Notes: generated by a model not told the origin, from the letters alone. A stretch of DNA of 64,000 nucleotides from Mytilisepta virgata (GCA_028015205.1 CM051517.1:11642501-11706500), one strand, 5' to 3'. Positions 31,238-43,150 are shown, counted from the stretch's first letter. Numbers and translations are program-made.

Positions 31238-33360
31238 CGTCCGTCAGTCCTGTTTCTTGTCATCGCAACTCCTCTCAAACCACACAACAGAATTTCACAA
31301 AACCTTTTCAGATAATAAGGACATACTACGTAGATGTGCATATCGACAGGAAATTGCGATTCAATTTTTTTTCTAGGAGTTACGCCCCTTTGAACTTATT
31401 TACTTTAATGTACTACTGCAACAGTTTGTCATCGCAACTCCTCTCAAACCACACAACAGAATTTCATGAAACCTTTTCAGATAATAAGGACATACTACGT
31501 AGATGTACATATCGACAGGAAATTGCGATTCAATTTTTTTCTAGGAGTTACGCCCCTTTGAACTTATTTATTTTAATGTACTACTGCAACAGTTTGTCAT
31601 CGCAACTCCTCTCAAACCACACAACAGAATTTCATGAAACTTTTTCAGATAATAAGGACATACTACATAGATGTGCATATCGACAGGAAATTGTGATTCA
31701 ATTTTTTTTCTAGGAGTTACGCCCCTTTGAACTTATTTACTTTAATGTACTACTGCAACAGTTTGTCATCGCAACTCCTCTCAAACCACACAACAGAATT
31801 TCATGAAACTTTCAGATAATAAGGACAGACTACATAGATGTGCATATCGACAGGAAATTGCAATTCAATTTTTTTTCTAGGAGTTACGCCCCTTTGAACT
31901 TATTTACTTTTGTTATGTATTGGTTTTACTTTCCTAAATTGTGAATTTTTATTTATCCATTTTCTAAGTATCTTATCTAAATAAACATCATTTTATTGCA
32001 ACTTTCTCAGAGAAGGGTAACAGTATGGTTCCAACATGTGTCATGTATATCATCAAGTCATATATATCAAAATCAAGTTATGTTTGGATAACACCAGGTC
32101 AGGATTAAGATAAGGAACATTGGCATATTTCAATACACATTTATTTCATGTAGTGACATCTTTATATTTGTCTTTATCTTTGATTTCTAAATTTGTAAGA
32201 ATGATTGTGATTGGATGATAGAGTGAAAAAGAGAAAATATGATGGGAGGAGTTTGTGAGTTAGGAATTGTGTATTAGGAGAAGTAAGAAAGTGGGAATGA
32301 GAGAATTAGAGAGAGACATAAACCAGTTAAGATCAGAGAATAAGTTAAACATCAGAGAGTTAGAGAATAAGGTTAGAACATCAGAGAGAGATTAAGTTTA
32401 CCATCAGAGCAATAACATCATTTAATTTATATATTTACATCATCATTTTGGATATAATAAATAGTGAACCTTAACAGACTTTATATGTAGAAAAGCCTCT
32501 CGCAAGGGAAGAACAACCGTCCCAATACCCACACCCATGGTATACAACATTACAACATTACATGGGGTATTATTTACAACATTACACTTTAATGTACTAC
32601 TGCAACAGTTTGTCATCGCAACTTCTCTCAAACCACACAACAGAATTTCATGAAACCTTTTCAGATAATAAGGACATACTACATAGATGTGCATATCGAC
32701 AGGAAATTGTGATTGAATTTTTTTTCTAGGAGTTACGCCCCTTTGAACTTATTTACTTTAATGTACTACTGCAACAGTTTGTCATCGCAACTCCTCTCAA
32801 ACCACACAACATAATTTCACAAAACCTTTTCAGATAATAAGGACATACTACGTAGATGTGCATATCGACAGGAAATTGTGATTCAATTTTTTTCTAGGAG
32901 TTACGCCCCTTTGAACTTATTTACTTTAATGTACTACTGCAACAGTTTGTCATCGCAACTCCTCTCAAACCACACAACAGAATTTCATGAAACCTTTTCA
33001 GATAATAAGGACATACTACATAGATGTGCATATCGACAAGAAATTGTGATTCAATTTTTTTTCTAGGAGTTACGCCCCTTTGAACTTATTTACTTTAATG
33101 TACTACTGCAACAGTTTGTCATCGCAACTCCTCTCAAACCACACAACAGAATTTCATGAAACCTTTTTAGATAATAAGGACATACTATATGTAGTTGTGC
33201 ATATCGACAGGAAATTCTGATTCAATTTTTTTTCTAGGAGTTATACCCCTTTGAACTTATTTACTTTAATGTACTACTTTAACAGTTTGTCATTTGATTG
33301 TGTTCATTTTTGTGAAGTGAGATTTTGTTTCTCCAGTGACAATATGAAGACGTGGGGTAT
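31187..33360. mobile_element. Hairpin-headed tandem-array element inserted in the transposase
   Basis: The perfect inverted ends ATACCCCACG (31187-31196) and CGTGGGGTAT (33351-33360) fit an element running CCCC..GGGG with a TA target duplication. The left end folds (ATACCC..GCAACGAGTTGC..GGGTAT) and is followed by (GTCC)n. About eight units of ~168 bp follow, each with CATCGCAACTCCTCTCAAAC, ACAGAATTTCATGAAAC, ATGTGCATATCGACAGGAAA and TAGGAGTTACGCCCC. The array is itself split by an LTR at 31911. Short open frames here are array artefacts. Confidence 0.8.
31911..32586. mobile_element. Solo LTR of a retrotransposon, 676 bp
   Basis: It begins TGTTATGT and ends ACATTACA, so the ends are TG..CA with an imperfect short inverted repeat. 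It is flanked by CTTT on both sides (31907-31910 and 32587-32590), and the tandem unit continues in register across it. AATAAA occurs inside at about 31980. No internal coding region is present, so this is a recombined solo LTR; the superfamily is not determined. Confidence 0.75.
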
Positions 33361-35195
33361 GTGAGTGTGCTCACAAAGGTTCTTTAATTAGTTTACTGTA
33401 TTCCCCTTTGAACTTGTGGAACACTGCAACATCTAATGGTTGGAGAAGATGAGTTGAGTTTGGGGATAAACACAGCAGTTCTATCCGGTTTTGCTTTGCA
33501 ACATCTATAATGTCAGGTGACAGATTTGAGGCTAAGTTATCCATGACCAAAATAACTGGTCTTTGCCTTCCACAGTGTGGTATGAACAATTCTTTAAACC
33601 ATTTCAGGAATAATTCCCCATTCATGAAGCCTTTCTTTGAGACCTCTAGCATCCATTCACCAGGTTAACCATCAAGATTACGGGGCAAGTGTTTTGCAAA
33701 TATTAGCATCAAAGGCAAACAATTCCCTGCTGCAGAAATAGCCATATTGATAGAAAGATGCCCTCCGCCAGCATTCATAATCTCTTGGTATGGATGCTGT
33801 GAACTTTCTACTAGAACCTTCCCTCATATAACCTCCTTACCACAAATACCTGTCTCCTCACAATTAAAAATACATTCAGGTTTGTCCTTGAATCCAAGTG
33901 TATCTATTGTCCTTTCTAACAAATCAAAATACTCCCCAATGTCTTCTCTTGTCACTTCCATTCTTGGATTGGATGCTTTATCCGGTTTTCTAAGTTTAAT
34001 TTCTGAATGTCTCTTCCTAAATCTCTGGCACCACTTATCACTGGGTCCTTTGTTCTTGTCGATTTGTGTGACATTTTCTTTTCTCCTCAATATTGCAGTG
34101 GCAAATTTCTTAAGCATTCTATTAGTTAGTGGTCTACCTCTATCTGCCGTATACTTTATGTAGTTAATGAGTGATTGTTCTTCTTCCATTGTGAAGGACA
34201 GTTTCCTTCCGGGTCCCATTGTACATCCTCTTAGGCGGCCTTTACTATGGTCATACAACGTTGTTTTTGGGATACCATAGTCTTGCTGTGGCAGATAAGC
34301 TTTATCCTCTGTTCACAGCTCTAACTGCAGCTAATAAATTTACTGGGTCATGTTTTGGTTTTTTTTTCTTTGACATCTACAAATTCAAATTCAAATTCTT
34401 TATTTTCCTAATCACAGGGCCCTATCGGGCATAACAAATTTGTTATCCTTACACACACACTTCCGCACAAATAAAACTTTCTCACTCCTTACATTCTGAT
34501 TAAAATGATTGGATAACAGAATGGAGGAAAAATTAGTTTTCCATTTAATACCTTTTTAAAGCTCAAATGTTTTCACGTTAGCAAGACTGGTACTTGAAGT
34601 TTCTTAATTGTATACGGAAACACTTTGAGTGGATGGTTGTCTCATTGACATTTACCACGTATCCTTTCTTATTTCTGTGATTGCAAAATTATGTTTTTAC
34701 TTGTTATTTGCTTGTTGGTATGTCTTTGTGAAATTACACATTGAAATCATCCCTTTATTCATCCTCGCAAAGTGCGTGAATTACTTTCGGAGTTCTCAGG
34801 ACTTTTTAATAAAGTTATCGTATTTTCTTTTGACAATGCTCAGGGTCACCAGAGTCGGGAAAACGTAAATGTTGGATTTATTTGGACAAGGTAAAGGGCA
34901 TCACGCATATAAACAGAATCAGGAGATATTTTTCTTTCTATATACTGACAAAATAAGGCAATATGCACCTACCTTTATGATTTTTTGATGTTTTTCCAGG
35001 TGAGAGTTTCGATCTTTTGATGTTTACAAAATGATTTTTCTCGTCGTCTGCAACACTCACCAAGTGCGCATGAGTTATTTTATCATGAAAACACGGGCAT
35101 TTTAGTGGGGTTTTTATTTATAGAAACATTTATTAATTATCATGCATAAATATTAAATCGGAGGGCAAACATTTGAAATCGTTTGTAATTGTGTC

Positions 35196-36095
35196 CAGTC
35201 GTAATTGCGTCCTGTGGGGCTAGTTGTTATGGAAAGTTTCGAGGATACATATGACAGGCATTTGTTTTATACAAGTCACCACAAATAAATGTGACATTGC
35301 AAAATATGTGCCAAATCAGTGTCCAACTGTTTGAACCATGTTGACTTTTAAATGCCTGAATTTTTCCGAAATTTTTCGGATAATAAAAGTGAGAGTTATT
35401 GCCCTTGGAAATAGGAATTATTGCTAAAATAATAGGTTTCCAGATTTTTTTAACAAACCATTATACCAAATTATTGTGCGAGTTATTGTCCTTGGAAATA
35501 GGAATTATTGTAAAAATATTAGTTTTCCAGACTAATTTTGGGAAATCATTTTACCATTTGATCTTGCTATTGGTGTGTGAGCTTATAATGATGAGCAAGA
35601 TCAAATTTGAGTTCAGGCTGATCAGCTTATTATTGTGTACCCCTTGCAAACATATTTCATGAGTTTTAGGAATCACTCTGTCCATAGGTCTGCATCCGAT
35701 TCACATAATAAGAGTATTTAGTGTGTTTTCTCACAGCTAAAGCAAATAGAGGACATTGTATTGCCCAGCAATACTCTCAGAATGCTTGTTAAATTTTACA
35801 TTCAAAATATTACATAAAAATTTAAATAAGGATATACTTGATAATTTTTGAAAGGTTTTATATATCTTCATGCAGGTCTTTATTGATAAGTCAGAATAGG
35901 GCCTTATTGGAAGGTGAACACTTTTATTTGTTTTTTTTTAAATAAAATTTTTTTCTCCTAGAAAGATGATTAGAAAAAAATATGAATAATTTTTTGTAAG
36001 CCTTTCAAGATAGTATTAAGACTACTGTTTATAACACATGCATTATAGAAACTTACTTTCTGATCCTTAAATTTCATAGCCATAAAGTAAATATA
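35196..36095. other. Intergenic sequence, nothing recognised
   Basis: A local direct repeat (GAGTTATTGCCCTTGGAAATAG and GAGTTATTGTCCTTGGAAATAG, about 85 bp apart near 35394 and 35479) is the only structure seen. Confidence 0.4.
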
Positions 36096-36128
36096 ATCAA
36101 GGACGTATAACTAACATACGTCCTTGAT
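36096..36128. repeat. Perfect 13-bp hairpin with 7-nt loop
   Basis: ATCAAGGACGTAT, loop AACTAAC, ATACGTCCTTGAT. Flanking bases remain partly complementary. It could be the collapsed remnant of a foldback element or a structured RNA segment; nothing further supports either. Confidence 0.8.
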
Positions 36129-36291
36129 ATAATGTTATCAGATAAATCTAATAAGCACTTTATAGTTGTTTTTTTTTCTTCATTGAATTTCTTGCCTTCT
36201 CAGTTGGTTACATTTACCGGAATACATTTAGCTCAGTTTCTCAGAAGCTCCTGGTGGTATAATAATGACATTTCACAATTATTTACAACTA

Positions 36292-37261
36292 CAGTTGAAT
36301 CTCTTTATCTCGAAGTGCAAGGAACCATGGGATTGGGTTCGAGATAACCAAAGTTTGACTAAAAAGGAGCTGGAAATTTTTTTCGAGTTTTGGACAAGAG
36401 AGATAAACATTAAATGACTTCTATATTCTTTTCCATGCATTAACTGATCGATTTTCTTGTTTGTTGATTTATTGTTTGATACGCATGTTTGTTTGTAAAT
36501 TGTTCAATTTTACCTCCATGCAAATAAAAGGCATAATCGCCAGTCTTGCAGAAACAATGTCTTTGATTAATAATGAATGTCTCATAAATCAAATGACTTT
36601 GTTTCAAATCATAAAATTATAATCCTTTCATATTGACCAATATTGATTTTATAAATTTTTTTCCAACAAGTTAGGCCAATTAAAATTAATTGATAGATTT
36701 TCATCCCCGCCCGCCCCTCAAAAATCGTGCCGCCCCGATTTTTTTTATTTTCTAAAATTTACGATTTCCAGATTTTGTTCATCTCCGTTACCGGTATCCG
36801 TGTCAATAATTTCGTTTTTTGTTAACTTCCTGTAACAATTCAACATGGTTATTGTGATTCTTAGAATAGTAAGCGGTATAAGCCATTTTATAATGTTTAC
36901 ATATTAATAACACCTTACAAAATAGTTTCATATGAAATAAAAAATAAAATCCTCCCACCCGCCCCATTTTTTTCAAAAAGTTGGATGAAAATCTACTAAT
37001 TAATTTTAGTTGGCCTTACACTTAAGTAACATTATCCGAATTTTATGACAACCATAGTGTGAATAAATAGGACTGTAAAAAAACTTCACATGATATGACA
37101 TTTCCAAATTTTTGTACATGACATCACTTTGACACAACCGAATTCGAGATAAAAGGAATTAAATTAATAGAATATACTGTCGGCTGCTCAGGACCAGAAC
37201 AAAAAGTTAGACATAACTGAAATTTCGACTTAAGCAATTTTGAGACAAAGAGAATCAACTG
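36292..37261. mobile_element. Tigger/pogo-like MITE with TA target duplication
   Basis: The left end CAGTTGAATCTCTTTATCTC (36292) and right end GAGACAAAGAGAATCAACTG (to 37261) are inverted repeats with two mismatches in 20 bases. TA flanks both ends (36290-36291, 37262-37263). No transposase is present. The ends fit the CAGT start and TA target of pogo/Tigger elements. It carries another MITE inside. Confidence 0.85.
36674..37015. mobile_element. PIF/Harbinger-like MITE nested in the Tigger-like MITE
   Basis: The left arm GGCCAATTAAAATTAATTGA..ATTTTCATCC pairs with the right arm GGATGAAAAT..TTAATTTTAGTTGGCC. TTA occurs directly outside each end (36671-36673, 37016-37018). A 3-bp TTA target duplication with GG-starting ends is characteristic of PIF/Harbinger elements. 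342 bp, non-coding, with C-rich blocks inside both arms. Confidence 0.8.
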
Positions 37262-37557
37262 TATCTCATATTACCAGACTCTATTAATAATACCACAATT
37301 CATACTTTAATAAAAAAGTTGAGTGATTATAGACTCCTGGAATATTCCTGGTTAATGGTACATGTAGTAACAGTTAATCATACTTTTCACATACATAAAG
37401 TTTACATAGCTATCTGCTTATAGTTAAAAACTGTTCATTCATTTTCCTATACTTGATTACTTCATTACAGATAAAAGAGACAGTAAAATGTTATTAATAG
37501 GTTTGTTTAATGCAAATCTTATACATGTACATATCTAACTATACAAAATGTGTAATC

Positions 37558-37633
37558 ATTGTATCTTGTATACTGCAGTGCTACTAACAATATTCATTGT
37601 ATCTTGTATACTGCAGTGCTACTAACAATATTA
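37558..37633. repeat. Perfect 38-bp tandem duplication
   Basis: The unit CATTGTATCTTGTATACTGC..AACAATATT occurs twice without any difference, indicating a recent event. Confidence 0.9.
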
Positions 37634-38030
37634 CAGTTTTCAACAAATCTTAACAGTTTCTATATGACCAGAAATACTGTGGCATTAAAAGGTTAAGATT
37701 GCCATTTATGTCCAATACAGGTGTAATATATCCTACTGGACAACTTTTAAAACACGACACTTCAACAAAAGGTTTTATAATTCTATAATGGGGAGGAGGC
37801 ATGCTCCAGTCTAGTTTATTATCTAATATGCATTGGTGCACAGGTGGGGAGGAGGAATGCTTCAGTTACAGGTAATATAATCTAAAATATTAACATATAT
37901 AACATAACAAGCAGATTACTAACAACGGGAGTAATACAGTATTTGTTAACATCATTTCATAATTTCATAGAAAGATTTTTCATCAGCTCACGTATCTCAT
38001 TCATGTATAGCTCTATCTGGTCATTTTTAA

Positions 38031-38520
38031 ATACCCGTCACAGACGGGACGTACGTCCTTCTGTCTGTCAGTACTTCATACTGTAACTCAAAATTGCTTA
38101 AAATAATTCTCACTAAATTTTAACACAACATTAGGATTGATGGAAGAAAGCTCCCTTTCGATTTTGAAGATTTTCAATATTGCCATTCTCGAGTTATGGG
38201 ACTTCGATTGTCCAAATATAAGCAATTTTTCACATGTCGCACACAAACTCGAGTACACCTTGGCTGATTTTTTTCAAACTTAAACACATTATTTCAAATG
38301 GTGGTCTGAGGGTCTGTATACTTTTTGACAATTTTCACTTTTGTTGTTGCAGAATTATGGGACTTAGATTGTCCAAATATAAGTAAGTTTCACATGTCAC
38401 CCACTAACTCCAGTAAGACTTGACTGATTTTTTTCAAACTTTTACACATTCTTGTGCCCTACAAATCTAATTTTAAAATAAAACAATTAAGAACCCTGAA
38501 CCAATAAATAGGGTGTCTTT
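38031..38520 (+). repeat. Hairpin-headed repeat fragment (ATACCCGTC type)
   Basis: ATACCCGTCACAGACGGG has a perfect 6-bp stem with a 3-nt loop, followed by TACGTCCTTCTGTCTGTCAG. Two diverged ~160-bp units follow (TTATGGGACTTCGATTGTCC and TTATGGGACTTAGATTGTCC, each with GACTGATTTTTTTCAAACTT-like text). The right end is unclear. Confidence 0.5.
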
Positions 38521-39609
38521 TCCCCGAATTTAGTTGAATTTAGTATGATTGTTATACAATTTTCAGCTACTACCTCTAAATACAAAGAAATTATGACATC
38601 ATTTACAAGTCATACTTCTTCATTGACTTCTTTCAAATTTGAACTTTTTTCTTGAAAAATTCTTTACCAAGTTTTTTAAACAAACTGATAATTTTAAATA
38701 CTTTTTTGTTCTCATATAGTGTTATATGATAATTCGTTGGTGAAAGTTTAGACAAAAAAAGTTAAATTTTAACAAAATCTCAAAAAGTCATCAGTCTAGG
38801 GGAGATAACTCAAGTATTTTAGAGTTGATTATTGTCTGAATACAACTTGGTAAAATAGAGAAATAAGTAATGAAAAATAACGAATAGACAACTTATAATG
38901 ATTAAATAAATATGTGCGATGCTACAAAGGGAAGTTTTATGTGTACTATACCATGCATGTCGGTTCATGCAGACCATAGAATGTTCCTCTGTGGAAGCAT
39001 GCGATCCTGTCATTATTGAGTGCTATGTGCTTCGAGTGCAAGGGGCTTATATTGAATGTAGTTGTGTTCCTGATGAAATGAGAGCTATCTATCATGTATA
39101 TCAAAGCTACCAAGCTTAAGCTTTGATGCTAGGTGTGTAACATTCAATTTTCTAAATTTTTGTGCATGTCTAAATATGAATTTAATTCACTATATTGTGG
39201 TCCAGCTCTGGGTAGCCTGTTCCACAAAATACACTGTTCATTTGGTACCAATTGGCTTGTGTCACTTAAAATTTGTGTATATTTAGCTTGTTTGCTTCAG
39301 ACTTCATGTAAAACATGTGTTGTGTATGTCATCAATGACTATTTTTACCTTTAAGTCATGAGAGATAAAATAATGAGGCTCTTAATATGGTTGCGGGCTC
39401 CTAATTTTTCTTTTATAATATTTCAACCATAATGGCTCAAACTTAATGTCATATAGCTTGAACCTTATGTTTCGTTGGCTGTAATGACGAATATATTTCC
39501 CTTAGAGTGAATATCACAGAGTCCCTGACAAGATATAACATATACAACATTGATTCATTAGCATAAATTACATGTACAATGAAAATAGAATAAAAGCTAT
39601 GCTATGCTG
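38521..39609. other. Intergenic sequence, no gene supported
   Basis: Open frames at 38819-39354 on both strands have no recognisable domain, no splice context and no codon pattern. I treat the stretch as non-coding. Confidence 0.4.
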
Positions 39610-41105
39610 GACAGGACCAGAGCTATCAACCTTGTCTGATATTTAGACAATCAATTATATATTTCCCCAGAAATTTGAGTACTGATATATTTTCATTTGT
39701 AAAAAGCCATATAAACTTTGCCTCCTTTGGAAGATCTTTAAATTTCGTACAAAGCTCACCTATATTATTAAACATGATTTCTCTGTTGTTATTATATAAT
39801 GGGCAATTAATTATAAAATGAAATTCATCTTCTGTTTGATTTGAAGAACATTTTTCACATATTCTTTGCGAACGTTCTATATAGGGTTTCTTGTATCGAT
39901 CTTTCTATTTTCAGTTCATGGGCACTTATTCTTATTTGACATAAAGCCCTTCTCAATTGAACATTGTTAATAGATAAATATGTTTCTCGAGAAAAACATT
40001 TTTTGATTTTAAAGTAGGTATTAAGTTTTCCCTCTTGTTCTTCTGACTTTTTGTTCCAGTACTTTAAAAAACTATGACATAATTTATCTCTTATTGACTT
40101 TATTAATGCATTCATCTTTATTTGTGAATGTTGAATATTAAGTTTTTGTAGGATAAATTTAATGGATGACAACCAGCATTCTGTGTTGTCTGAAACCATA
40201 CCTTGATTAGCAATGTATGCATCAAATAGTATACCACTTTCCATTTGATCTATTCTTAACCAGAATTTTAACATTGACAAAACAACAGAGAAATACAATG
40301 GGTATCTGCCGAGTTCAGATTGTACAGCTAAATTTGTGGACCTTTTATTTACTCCCAAAATGTATTTTAGGTATTTAAAATGAGACTTGTCTAAAAAGTC
40401 ATTTATATAAATCTGTTGAAACAAGTAGTCATTTTCTTTTTTGCATGCTCCTGAATTTGTTTTAAACCTTCCTGTAATTTCACTACCGTACATCAGAATT
40501 GGTTTAATTGTATGATCATATAAATGAAGAAGAGTGGAGATGCTTGGATTGGATGAAGATAAGGCTCTTTTCAATTTGAATACAGCCTTCATAGATTTCT
40601 TATACATATCTTCTTTACCTTGTTTAAAAAGTCCACTTGATGTAAATTTCATTCCCAGATATTTATATTGATTTACACACTCTATAATATCATTATTGAA
40701 AGTAAAATTGTCATGAAGGTGTTTATCAGGCTTATTAAAAATTAAAACCTGAGTTTTTGATAAATTGACCTCCAAGCACCACTCTTCACAATATTTGTAT
40801 AGTCTATCAAGTTTCTTTTGTAAACCAGCCTTAGTATTGGAAAAAATAATAATGTCATCAGCATACATAAGACAATCAATAACTCAGCCATTTAGGTTAA
40901 CAGCATTTGGACACTCTTTGAAAATATTTGGCAAGTCGTTAATAAATATCTTAAACAGGTTTGGGCTTAAAACATCCCCTTGCCTAACCCCAACAAGTGA
41001 GCCAAAATTTGGTGTAAGATAATTTCCTATTTTTACACACAATTGACTTTTATTATACATATCACTAAGTATTTTATAAAATTGTATACTATGTCTAAAC
41101 TTTGG
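39610..41105 (-). pseudogene. 5'-truncated LINE: reverse transcriptase relic
   Basis: The minus-strand reading from about 41105 gives the RT palm motifs VGVRQGDVLSPNLFKIFIND then, after one in-frame TGA at about 40890, LMYADDIIIFS (the YADD catalytic box). It continues as EEWCLEVNLSKTQVLIFN, YKYLGMKFTSSG and a thumb/C-terminal region to 39855. After a one-base frameshift near 39880 it runs on as ICEKC, EDEFHFIINCPLY and LGKYIIDCLNIRQG to about 39640. The C-x2-C..H..C end is common in LINE ORF2 proteins. The endonuclease domain and 5' end are missing. It is an inactive copy and not a host gene. Confidence 0.85.
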
Positions 41106-41249
41106 GAACGTATTTTTATAGAACTATCTTCGTGCCCCACAAATCTATTTTTAGAATAATTTGGAATCCTGAACCTTTCATGAAATATAGTAGCCTGCCA
41201 AATTGGCGGTGCCAACAAAAACACTAGTCCAAACATTAGGCTAGCGATA

Positions 41250-42309
41250 TTTTCAAAATTATATCAAGGTGTTTCGACCTCCAACAAATATGGCTGTTGA
41301 TACTAAAAATAGAAAAAAATAGCAATATAATAAAAATTTCTATCTTGAACAATTGGAGCAATTGAGACCAAACATGGATGGAGTGCTTCTTAGTTATGTG
41401 AAGTCCTTTCAAAATTATATTGGGGGGTCCCGACCTCCGAGCAATATGGCAAACTTTACAAAATATATAGAATTCAGCAAAAAATATTTAAAAATCCCTG
41501 CTGAAACTCCTTGGGCAATTAGATCCAACTTCAGTGGAATGGTCCTTATGTGGTCCCCTTTCAAATTTGTGTCGTCGGATTTGGGCCTTTGTCCAAAATG
41601 GTCCACCGTACTAAAAATCGATAAGTCAATAAAAAAATTTTAAAACCTTTTACCTGAAAATACTTTGGTAATTCATTATACCAATGAATGGCCCTTAAGT
41701 ATTACCCTTTTAAGATGGTGTCCTACTGTTAAGGCCTTAGTCCAATATGCACCCCCCCCCCCCCCCTCCCCCCAACACACACACACACACTTAACAAATA
41801 AAAAGAAAAATCATTGAAAAAATAGTCTGTTGTGAAAAATCCTGGAAATAAGAGGTGGACTTAAAATCAAAGTTTAATGGGATGGTCCTTGGAATGTCTG
41901 CTTTCAAAATTAAGTATGGGTGTCTAGACTTTGGAGCTTAAATATGGATCCCATTAGTACTGGTAAAAAATAGAGAATTCTGTAAAAATATTTGACTCAC
42001 TGGTGGAATGATCCTTGGGGCATTCCTGGGGGTCTTAACCTTGGAAAAATATTCCTTCATTTTAAAAATAGGGAAATACACAAAAAGTATTTAAGAAATA
42101 ATCTGATTTGAATTACTCTTATTTATGCTCTATCAAAAAGTCAAATAAAATCAGAGAAAAATGGTTAAAAACATAATATCAACTGAGGCTATGGGTTGAG
42201 CATTAATTTTTAAGTATATATTTTATTGAAGGTTTTATGTAAAAACACTTTCTTCTGTTATATATGCTTTTTGTATTGTAGATTGGAAATATGACATAAA
42301 AATAAAAAA

Positions 42310-42344
<35 letters not shown>

Positions 42345-42520
42345 TACTCTCAGAGTTAAGACCAAACGTAGGTGAAATGATAGTTAATTAAGTCTCCTTT
42401 CAAAATTCTGTCATGGCATCTGGTCCATGGATCAATCTAGTAGCTGTTACTGATGATAAGGTTCTTTAAAATAGTTCCTTTGAATGACAAGTTCAATCCA
42501 GGTGAGTGATACAGGCTCCT
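41250..42520 (+). repeat. Decayed copy of an AGCTCACC-type tandem element
   Basis: Units are diverged (AACAAATATGGCTGTTGATAC, AATTGAGACCAAACATGG, ATGGTCCTTATGTGGTCCCC) and the end CAGGTGAGTGATACAGGCTC near 42500 matches the family terminus. It contains a C-rich run plus (CA)n at about 41750-41790 and a 27-nt poly-A at 42318-42344. Confidence 0.5.
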
Positions 42521-42759
42521 AGGAGTTCAAGTTAATATCACTTGACAAGGGTTTAGCAATAAAACAAAAATTTCCACTATTTAAATCTGTATATCAAAAA
42601 AGTGAAAAAGTAAGTTTAATAAGGAAATAATTTGTTGGAGATTTTACTGCAAGTTGGTCATATTTTTGTTGAATTTTATCTGGCACATAAAGCATTGATG
42701 TTATGCAGATTATGATACTTAAAACTAAAGATGTGTTTACATTTATCATGTGAAATATC

Positions 42760-43150
42760 GGAAAAAAAGAATACTAGCAACAAAACAGTGGGAAAGTCCA
42801 GAAACTTGACGTCCAAGGAAAAGACAAAGTCAGGAGAATGGAACACAACAAACAAACACCACAAGGATACATGTATAACTAAAAGAATAAAAAACGTATA
42901 ACAAACTACTGGTAATCAAAACTAGAACAAAGCAGCACAGAAACTAAAGCTCTAGCAATGTGAGCTCCCGTTAAAAAGTGGGAGTTACATCAGGTTTATC
43001 AGGAATGGTAAGCATGTCCTGCCCTGTTAATGACCCCTGTCACATTACAAGTTGGAACGGATTGACTGACAAAGAGAACAAACACTACAAAACAAAAGCT
43101 AAAAGAAGTAAAATACATAGTAAACTAAAGATATAACAATTGTTCTGTGT
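42760..43150. repeat. Dispersed mussel-type repeat fragment
   Basis: Blocks GGAAAAGACAAAGTCAGGAG, CAACAAACAAACACCACAAGG, AAGCAGCACAGAAACTAAAGC and ATCAGGAATGGTAAGCATG recall a family I know from Mytilus genomic sequence. A diverged relative is at 2555. Boundaries approximate. Confidence 0.5.

Larger units (their letters stand above)
30495..34376 (-). pseudogene. pogo/Tigger-type transposase relic with C-terminal PHD finger
   Basis: Read on the minus strand from ATG at 34376. It has an N-terminal psq-type helix-turn-helix (HDPVNLLAAVRAVNRG, stop, frameshift, DYGIPKTTLYDHSKGR). A CENP-B-like DNA-binding region follows (PSDKWCQRFRKRHSEIKLRK), then a DDE_1 core: FNCEETG where N-x-D-E-T-G is usual, VILVMDNLASNLS for the second acid, and HLLQPLDVAVFHKFKG for the third. 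Between 34258 and 33371 one frame runs with two stops. The gene is then split by the 31187-33360 insertion. It resumes with GIRPINRSIILESGKQA, a basic linker, a frameshift near an A run at about 30730, and a PHD finger (C-x2-C..C-x2-C..H-x2-C..W-x-C-x2-C) ending at the stop 30495-30497. The coding function is clearly lost. Confidence 0.85.
29935..35195 (-). mobile_element. Candidate extent of a decayed pogo/Tigger-type DNA transposon
   Basis: GACACAATTACGAACGATTT at 29935 is repeated in inverted form at 35172-35195 (AAATCGTTTGTAATTGTGTC) with one mismatch over 20 bases. The pair flanks the transposase relic symmetrically, so it may be the terminal inverted repeat. Without the internal 2.2-kb insertion the element would be about 3.1 kb, a usual size for this superfamily. 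The ends are inferred; known pogo ends often start CAGT, which these do not. Confidence 0.4.

Noticed and set aside
31164..33066. Frames of 60-125 codons repeating SLSSQLLSNHTTEFHETF
   Set aside because: They are tandem ~168-bp units of a non-coding element and the frame is broken at irregular units.
33747..34163. 138-codon plus-strand frame
   Set aside because: It is the antisense shadow of the transposase relic on the minus strand.
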